From the NCBI GenBank assembly GCA_030674155.1, contig CM060322.1, positions 62,661,331 through 62,671,330 on the forward strand: DNA of 10,000 nt, read 5' to 3'. A program made the translations under genes and the position numbers. Positions 1 to 10,000 of this stretch are shown here, piece after piece (within the stretch, counting starts at the first letter, position 1; each line of letters starts with the position of its first letter). A model generated the notes under the pieces. The model saw only the letters and a list, made by a program, of their open reading frames with translations. It was not told the origin of the DNA and ran no database searches. Origin of the DNA: Stramonita haemastoma. Its lineage: Eukaryota; Mollusca; Gastropoda; Neogastropoda; Muricidae.

Positions 1-145
1 TTCGTAAGAGTAGGCCATTGTGTGCCGGTGGGAACAGATGATTTTTAAAACTGCATGCACACGGGGACTGGATGTAAAAAAGCACATAAGTGTTTATTCC
101 ATTATCCTCGATATAGGAGAATAAGATAATAATAAAAAATAAGTA
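1..145 (+). mobile_element. SINE copy 1 of 3, 3' half, cut by the window edge
   Basis: This is the 3' part of a SINE whose tRNA-like head lies outside the window. It aligns collinearly with the end of the better copy at 9501-9850: a 15-base word TGTGTGCCGGTGGGA is identical at 19-33 and 9726-9740, and TTATCCTCGA is identical at 102-111 and 9813-9822. Between these words the two share a GATGA...TAAAA segment and a GTATAAAAAGCAC-like block. It ends in an A-rich AATAAG/AATAAT tail (about 118-145), as expected of an element copied by LINE machinery. SINEs are non-coding and depend on a partner LINE for reverse transcription. Several substitutions and small indels separate it from the third copy, so it is not a recent insertion. 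The right boundary is approximate because the tail merges into a G run. Confidence 0.75.
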
Positions 146-160
146 GGGAGGGGGGGGGGG
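146..160 (+). repeat. G-rich run directly after the SINE tail
   Basis: GGG, one A and then eleven G follow immediately after the A-rich tail of the first SINE copy. It is a smaller version of the pure G tract seen later in the window and may be real or an over-called homopolymer. Confidence 0.8.
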
Positions 161-703
161 CAAAATGTGGTAGGCTTCCGGCCATAGGGGCTGTGCTATA
201 GGTTCATTGGGCAGACTGGGATCACACAGTTGAGCATCATCTACTTTACATAGGAGATTTTGAGAGTGTTGCCCCCAATTACTTGACCGATACCGCAAGT
301 GTCTGTATCGCTCAGGCCTGGTTAGTGGTGACACACCAGTGGTAAGAACTCGCATAGAGCATGGCAGCAGAGAGTCCTCAGAGGAGAAGCCCCCTTCAGA
401 CAAGTGTTTCAGGCCTTTAATCTTCCTTACACTCTAGGGAGGCGGGCCCACATCCAGTTCATGACTCTGGATGTCTCTCTGCTGCCCATATACCACGATA
501 GAAAACGCTGCGGTACAGAGCTATAGAGTCGTTTGGAAGCCAGCACACTTGTGTTACATCATCGTTATATCACAGTCACGAGTATCGACCGTAAGGTGAT
601 CACTGAACATCGTCTCTGATTCAGTGGACCCTGCTGCTCTGATGTCACTGTAATTTCAGCTTTCGTTTCCTGTGTTACTTCCGTGTTTATGGGGAGTTGG
701 TGT
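161..703. other. Unassigned sequence, no gene or known repeat seen
   Basis: This stretch has mixed composition and no open frame of note. It contains short inverted repeats only: CGATAC at 288-293 against GTATCG at 305-310, overlapped by ACTTG at 281-285 against CAAGT at 296-300, and CACTGAA at 601-607 against TTCAGTG at 620-626. The nested pairs at 281-310 could fold as a small stem, but each arm is only 5-7 bases, which is close to what chance gives. I see no protein similarity and no transposon ends. Confidence 0.5.
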
Positions 704-769
704 TATAAAGACTTCAGAGTCTGTTGATCCACAGTTGTCGGAGAGATGTTGCCATGGTCACTGCTCCAG
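704..769 (+). promoter_or_regulatory. Possible TATA promoter and short first coding exon
   Basis: A TATAAAG box lies at 704-710. An ACTTCCG word at 677-683, resembling an ETS-factor core, sits upstream. About 36 bases after the TATA box, an ATG at 746 opens a frame that encodes MLPWSLLQ, with L and W residues like the beginning of a signal peptide. The frame then meets CAG|GTGGGT at 767-775, a good match to a splice donor. Unspliced, the frame continues only to a TAG at 851-853. The order TATA, short leader, ATG, hydrophobic start and donor is what a secreted-protein first exon would look like. Each piece is common by chance, no second exon is visible, and downstream sequence is dominated by repeats. 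I treat this as a weak candidate. Confidence 0.15.
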
Positions 770-960
770 GTGGGTGTCTCACTCGGTCTGACTCCGCGAC
801 AAAGATTACAGTGGTTGTCAAGAGTCCTGAATATGTTGTTAAGCGTATGTTAGCTTAAAACAGGCACCATTGAAGACCACTAAAGTGACCCAGCAACATA
901 CTTATTTTTGGATAAAGGATAGAGAGTTTTTGCAACCTCCTAGCTGAACTTATATATAAA

Positions 961-1199
961 TAAAACCGAGGTCCCGTGTGCGAACGCACGCACAACATTT
1001 TGCACACACACAAAAACCCCACGCATTTTGGGAAGTGTTACCAGGGGTTCCGGGGGGGAACAATGACAAAACTGACAAAATTTTGCGTATATACACAGGA
1101 CGATTAACAATGCCAGATGCTTATTAAAATTACCCGAAAAAATAAAAGGAAAATAAAAAAAGGAAAAAAAAAAAAAAATAAATAAAAGAGACAAAAAAT
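961..1199 (+). mobile_element. SINE copy 2 of 3, 5'-truncated and diverged
   Basis: The match to the third SINE copy starts abruptly at its central block: TAAAACCGAGGTCCCGTGTG here against TAAACCAATGTCCCGTATGG at 9641-9660. AACGCACGCA is shared exactly (983-992 and 9662-9671), and an 18-base ATGACAAAA-Y-T-R-ACAAAA segment follows (1063-1080 and 9745-9762). The element fades into an A-rich tail with AAAATAAA units from about 1137 to 1199. The tRNA-like head is missing, which is typical of incomplete reverse transcription. Alignment in the middle (about 1010-1060) needs gaps, and this part contains inflated-looking homopolymers such as a G7, so divergence may be partly sequencing error. A small minus-strand frame across it is non-coding. 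Confidence 0.65.
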
Positions 1200-6973
<5,774 letters not shown>

Positions 6974-7199
6974 AATGATACTAGTAATAATGCTAATGAT
7001 AATGCTGATAATAATGCTGATAAGAATGCTAATAATAATGCTCCATATAATGATGCTAATATTAATGATAATAATGATGATGCTAATAAAACGATGCTAA
7101 TAATGATATTGCTAGTGGTAATGCTAATAAAATTATTGCTAGTGATAATGCTATTAATGCTAATAATGATGCTAATATTGATAATAATAATAATAAAAC
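6974..7199 (+). repeat. Degenerate AAT/GAT/GCT trinucleotide tract
   Basis: The tract is built almost wholly from AAT, GAT and GCT triplets, with a few AGT, ATT and AAA. Phase is kept from 6974 to about 7090, shifts once near AATAAAACGATG, and is kept again to about 7194. A higher-order copy is visible: 19 bases starting ATTGCTAGTG at 7108-7126 recur with one mismatch at 7135-7153, an offset of 27 bases or nine triplets. One frame reads Asn/Asp/Ala-rich, the usual result of such a repeat and not evidence of coding; the opposite frame reads Ile/Ser/Leu-rich. It is best called an old, mutated microsatellite growing into a minisatellite. Confidence 0.85.
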
Positions 7200-7222
7200 T
7201 TATCATCATTATTAATATCAGC
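7171..7222. repeat. Imperfect hairpin at the end of the trinucleotide tract
   Basis: The arm from 7171 (GCTAATATTGATAATAATAA onward) pairs imperfectly with 7202-7222, whose reverse complement begins GCTGATATTAATAATGATGA. Seventeen of 21 positions agree and the loop is about 10 bases. The strand-flipped pattern continues to about 7250, where ATTAGCAT mirrors the ATGCTAAT words of the main tract. Confidence 0.6.
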
Positions 7223-7250
7223 TTTGTTTTTATTAGCATAATCATGATTA

Positions 7251-7727
7251 TCTAAATACAGTTTTAATACAAAAAACCGAATATATATTAAAGGATACCA
7301 TAAAACAAAAGCATTGTAGCGATAACGAAGACAAAATCACAGATCACATAAAAAAAATTTGCTCTTTAAACTCATTTCAGCAGGTATGGTCAGCCACTGT
7401 GACAGACAACCACAATGGCTTTTCTCTTCCCACAAATATCACAAGTTCAAGGACGCTCCAATCTCGAGGCCAACATGGCAGTGTCTAATCTTGCTTGACT
7501 CAGCAAGACATTGCCAAATTGATTATCTTCTTCTTATTTTATTTGCTTCCAAATTCTCCTTAAGATATTTAAGGTTGGGATGGGGGCGTGAAATGGTTTA
7601 TACTTGGTATACCCTACCTGTTAGTAGCGTCAAAGCTGAAAATGTTTGTTTGCAAAAAAATGACTAAAGTGATGCTGATGTAATGCATAAGGTTAGTGCC
7701 TGAACATTTTCTGCATTCACTGAACCG

Positions 7728-7728
<1 letters not shown>
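7251..7728. other. Unassigned sequence, no gene defended
   Basis: One frame is open from 7359 to 7667 (102 codons). Its translation has no recognisable domain, no repeats and no ribosome or splice context beyond a pyrimidine-containing CTCATTTCAG at 7371-7380 that could act as an acceptor. A frame of this length is unremarkable by chance. No transposon ends or RNA signals are visible. Confidence 0.4.
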
Positions 7729-7809
<81 letters not shown>

Positions 7810-7830
7810 ACACGCACACACACACACACA
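7729..7830 (+). repeat. (CA)n microsatellite with one interruption
   Basis: CA repeats perfectly 39 times (7729-7806), is broken by GAGACACG (7807-7814), and resumes for eight units (7815-7830). The interruption suggests an older allele that has gained point mutations. Alternating purine-pyrimidine DNA of this length can adopt left-handed DNA. Confidence 0.97.
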
Positions 7831-8500
7831 CCTCTTTTACTCTCTGTGTGAAAGTTTAGAACCACTGAAATGAGATTGATCATTTTTCGATAACACTAAC
7901 ATTCAGATATTCTTCCAAGCATACACGATCTTCTTCGCCAGACAATCGTCATTGTGCTTGACCCGGGAATCAGGCGATCAGGGAAGCAACACAGAAACGT
8001 CTTTTCTATCATTTCTGTGGATTTTTATTTTATAGAAAAAACTGAATTCAATTGTAACTTCTGTCCATTTTCAAAGGGAGGTGATGTTGTTTCTGTAAAC
8101 TTCTTCTTCCCTTTTCCTTGATTATTGCTAAACTTTCGTTTCTGTATTATTTGTAGTTGCTGTGAAAGTATGCATTGTTGTTTTTTTCATGAATATTCAT
8201 TTTGCTTAATAAGTGTTTTGCTTTGAATTTATCAAATTTTACTGCAGTTAACAGGTAGTCAAATGTAATGAAGTTGTTCGTAGCTCTAGGGAAAATAGAA
8301 TTTAAAAAATGTTCAACTTGGAATACTTATATTTCCAATGAGTTTTATTGAACATAGAATTTGATCTTCAAATTTGTACAAAAGTTTTCTTTTAATCTAG
8401 GTTTAAGCACTCATAAGGAAATCAAATTTATCCACTTTCACCTCTTTAAGAAAAAAGCGAAGGCACTTTCCAAATGAACTTTTTCTCTCAGAATCAAAAA
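7831..8500. other. AT-rich unassigned sequence
   Basis: No gene, transposon end or structured RNA is seen in this 670-base stretch. A 12-base palindrome, ATGAATATTCAT (8189-8200), occurs but is easily explained by AT richness. Composition here is smooth and lacks G or C homopolymers of five or more, unlike the sequence before the giant G tract. Confidence 0.5.
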
Positions 8501-8890
8501 GGAACAGGACAGCTCAGTGGTCAGAGCACTCGCTCTTCCCAAGGTTAGTCAGCAAGGAGCGTGGATACTTCTTGGATGCGTGACCTTGGCTTCAGTACAG
8601 TCCCCCAGTTCACCCAGCTGTAAATGGGTACCTGCCCTCTTTAGGGACAGGGAAGGTAAAGCAGCGAGGGAGAGGTGATGGGCGCCGCCCTCAATATGCT
8701 GACCCTTGGAGAAGCTGAGGTCTCTGACATCTCGCTCCCCAACAACCGCACAAATTATAGGAACGCCTTGATCATTTCATCAGTACAGGACATTTTATGC
8801 AAAAGTACAGTATCCTGCTATTGCCCTAAAGACAATGACCCCAGCCCCGATATGACTGGCCCCTGTGGTGGGCGGGGCTCTAAACAACAA
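8501..8890 (+). mobile_element. tRNA-headed SINE of a second family
   Basis: An A-box-like word CAGCTCAGTGG lies at 8510-8520 inside a tRNA-like head (AGCTCAGTGGTCAGAGCACTCGC). The expected B box is degenerate, with GGTTAGTCAGC at 8543-8553 the nearest match, so this copy is probably silent. A body follows with AGTTCACCCAGCTGTAAATG (8608-8627), GGGAAGGTAAAGCAGC, GAGGTGATGGGCGCCGCCCTC (8670-8690) and a closing GTGGGCGGGGCTCTAAACAACAA (8868-8890). I recall very similar wording as a common repeat in gastropod genomes; that is memory. No clear target-site duplication is visible and the outer limits are approximate. An 80-codon frame inside it is not a gene. Confidence 0.65.
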
Positions 8891-9040
8891 GATTGGCTTG
8901 AAGACAGGATGTCATAGCGGTTCTGACGGGGCTGCTGAACAGTTACTGAACACTCTCATCTCTCAGCCCCCTTGTCTCTGTTCTCAATTGTCAACCCCAT
9001 CAAAACATTAGCAGATTTCAGTCCTGATATTAATTTTTTT

Positions 9041-9074
9041 GTGATGCTCCACCACGAAGTGAGTCGCTTAGCAC
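9041..9074 (+). repeat. Left terminal inverted repeat of the MITE
   Basis: This 34-base arm begins GTGATGCTCCACCAC and later contains GAGTCGC. Conserved blocks shared with the right arm are GTGA, GCTCCACCAC, GAGTCGC and GCAC. Confidence 0.7.
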
Positions 9075-9433
9075 ATATTCCACTTTTCCGCTAGGAGCCA
9101 TTAAATGCAGGTGGGGGTAAGGTTTACGATTTTGTGATTTTGATTGATTATAAAACTATAGCACTTATTCTACCTTGTAGTGAAATATCAAGGCATAATT
9201 CTGTTTCCTTTTGTCTTTAAACATGCTTTGAAAATACCAACGCCCTCATTCTGACCACCTATTACGATGCAAAACTTGTCCATTTCTCATTTTGTAATTT
9301 CCTGCAGTTTATCATTTCAATTTGTAATAACTTTTGGTAGAATTGTTCGATTTTCAATCTTTTTTTTTTTTTGCATTGTATCGCTATTTTATTGCAGATT
9401 AAAAACATGCTAATAACTAACAATTGACCTCTG

Positions 9434-9467
9434 GTGCAATGCGACTCCTTATGTGGTGGAGCGTCAC
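9434..9467 (-). repeat. Right terminal inverted repeat of the MITE
   Basis: Read on the minus strand, this arm begins GTGACGCTCCACCAC and repeats GAGTCGC and GCAC at the same offsets as the left arm. Seven of 34 positions differ, in line with an old copy. Confidence 0.7.
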
Positions 9468-9510
9468 TTTTTTCTCTGGCAGCAAAAGGTGTATGTAGTG
9501 GGGGACAGGA

Positions 9511-9521
9511 TAGTCTGGTGG
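9511..9521 (+). promoter_or_regulatory. pol III A box of the SINE
   Basis: TAGTCTGGTGG fits the internal promoter A-box pattern TRGYnnRRnnG and lies about 10 bases into the tRNA-like head. Confidence 0.6.
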
Positions 9522-9553
9522 TTAGAGAGATGCGCTCGTGATCTGTTGACCCG

Positions 9554-9564
9554 GGTTCCAATCT
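9554..9564 (+). promoter_or_regulatory. pol III B box of the SINE
   Basis: GGTTCCAATCT resembles the B-box consensus GGTTCGAnTCC with two mismatches. It begins 43 bases after the A-box start, a normal tRNA-type spacing. Transcription from this copy is therefore possible but probably weakened. Confidence 0.6.
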
Positions 9565-9850
9565 CGTTCAAGAGGATTTTTCCTCTGGAGTTAACATCAG
9601 TGCCGACTCCACTTCCCCAAAAGTCTTTCGGATGAGACATTAAACCAATGTCCCGTATGGTAACGCACGCAGAATATCTTGCGCACATGTAAAAACCAGT
9701 TCCGCTTTTCGGAAGAGTAGGACACTGTGTGCCGGTGGGATCGGATGACAAAATTAACAAAACTGAATACTCACAGTGACTAGGTATAAAAAGCACTCGA
9801 GAGCCTTTTCCCTTATCCTCGACATAAAAGAAGAAAGAATAAGAATAAAG

Positions 9851-10000
9851 GAAACTAGGCAAGCTTTTGAAACCAACCAAAGTTTGTGCTGGATATTTTT
9901 TCCTGGATGCTGCAAAATGAGAAGCAGAGAGCTGGATGAAAAAAAAGTCTTCTAACTTAATCTATTACCCTCCTAAAATAAAATTACGTTTGCGTTTGCA
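9851..10000. other. Unassigned sequence at the right edge
   Basis: Nothing recognisable follows the third SINE copy. A short direct repeat (GTTTGC twice) closes the window. Confidence 0.5.

Larger units (their letters stand above)
9041..9467. mobile_element. Candidate MITE (non-autonomous DNA transposon)
   Basis: The 427-base element is bounded by inverted repeats. The left end starts GTGATGCTCCACCAC (9041-9055); the right end is GTGGTGGAGCGTCAC (9453-9467). Extended without gaps to 34 bases (9041-9074 against 9434-9467), 27 of 34 positions pair, and the outer 15 differ at only one. Outside the ends are T7 (9034-9040) and T6 (9468-9473), so a duplicated T-rich target is possible but cannot be proved in a homopolymer. 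The interior is AT-rich, has a T13 run (9360-9372) and no transposase, so any movement would rely on a transposase elsewhere. The superfamily is not assignable from these ends. A chance pairing of this quality over 34 bases is very unlikely. Confidence 0.65.
9501..9850 (+). mobile_element. SINE copy 3 of 3, near full length, tRNA-headed
   Basis: This is the most complete copy of the family also seen at 1-145 and 961-1199. A tRNA-like head (about 9501-9570) carries pol III A and B boxes. A central block follows with CTTTCGGATGAGACATTAAAC (9625-9645) and CGCTTTTCGGAAGAGTAGG (about 9704-9721). I recall a similar order of words, GGATGAGACGTTAAACCGAGGTCC and then CTTTTCGAAAAGAGTAGG, in fish and other animal SINEs, which suggests a widely conserved central domain of the Deu or Meta type; I cannot say which. 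The 3' part holds TATAAAAAGCAC, TTATCCTCGA and an (AATAAG)-like tail. It is about 350 bases long and non-coding. No convincing target-site duplication is seen. Confidence 0.75.

Noticed and set aside
7359..7667. 102-codon + frame with a possible acceptor at 7380
   Set aside because: The translation shows no recognisable pattern and no partner exon is visible.
8189..8200. 12-base palindrome ATGAATATTCAT
   Set aside because: An AT-rich palindrome of this size is expected by chance, and no related sites are nearby.
8675..8917. 80-codon + frame
   Set aside because: It lies within the second-family SINE and has no protein features.
9505..9572. Intact tRNA gene
   Set aside because: A and B boxes are present, but the acceptor and anticodon stems do not close and the sequence runs on into a SINE body with copies elsewhere in the window.
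9262..9880. Small frames on both strands around 9262-9880
   Set aside because: They overlap the MITE right half and the third SINE; both elements are non-coding.

Overview
This window looks like non-coding, repeat-rich animal nuclear DNA. I find no protein-coding gene that I can defend, no intact tRNA or rRNA, and no bacterial operon, CRISPR array or prophage. tRNA-headed SINEs with pol III boxes, several microsatellites and a terminal-inverted-repeat element point to a eukaryote. The SINE sequences resemble families I remember as abundant in molluscs, especially gastropods. That placement is memory and inference, not a search result.

Layout. 1-145 is the 3' half of a SINE cut by the window edge, followed by an 11-base G run. 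161-960 is mostly unique sequence with a weak candidate TATA promoter and short first exon (704-769). 961-1199 is a 5'-truncated, diverged copy of the same SINE. 1200-1971 is AT-rich, homopolymer-rich and unassigned. 1972-3871 is an uninterrupted run of exactly 1,900 G. 3872-6435 is an uninterrupted run of 2,564 A. Together these form a 4,464-base all-purine strand, about 45% of the window, and are most likely an assembly or base-calling artefact. 6436-6658 is a compound TAGA/TGGA/TGCA microsatellite that begins directly at the A run. 6974-7199 is a degenerate trinucleotide tract whose pattern flips strand at its right end. 7729-7830 is an interrupted (CA)n tract. 8501-8890 is a second SINE family. 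9041-9467 is a candidate non-autonomous DNA transposon (MITE) bounded by 34-bp inverted repeats (27/34 matching) between T runs. 9501-9850 is the best-preserved copy of the first SINE family, with recognisable A and B boxes.

How the parts relate. Nothing here works together as a pathway; the relations are those of repeat history. The first SINE family occurs three times, all on the + strand: 3' half, 5'-truncated and near full length. A second SINE family on the same strand shares a similar tRNA-like head with it. The MITE ends 33 bases before the third SINE copy. The most useful results are the undescribed-looking MITE, the three-copy SINE family whose central block looks shared with distant animals, and the giant homopolymers as a quality warning. 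I do not see a novel functional system.
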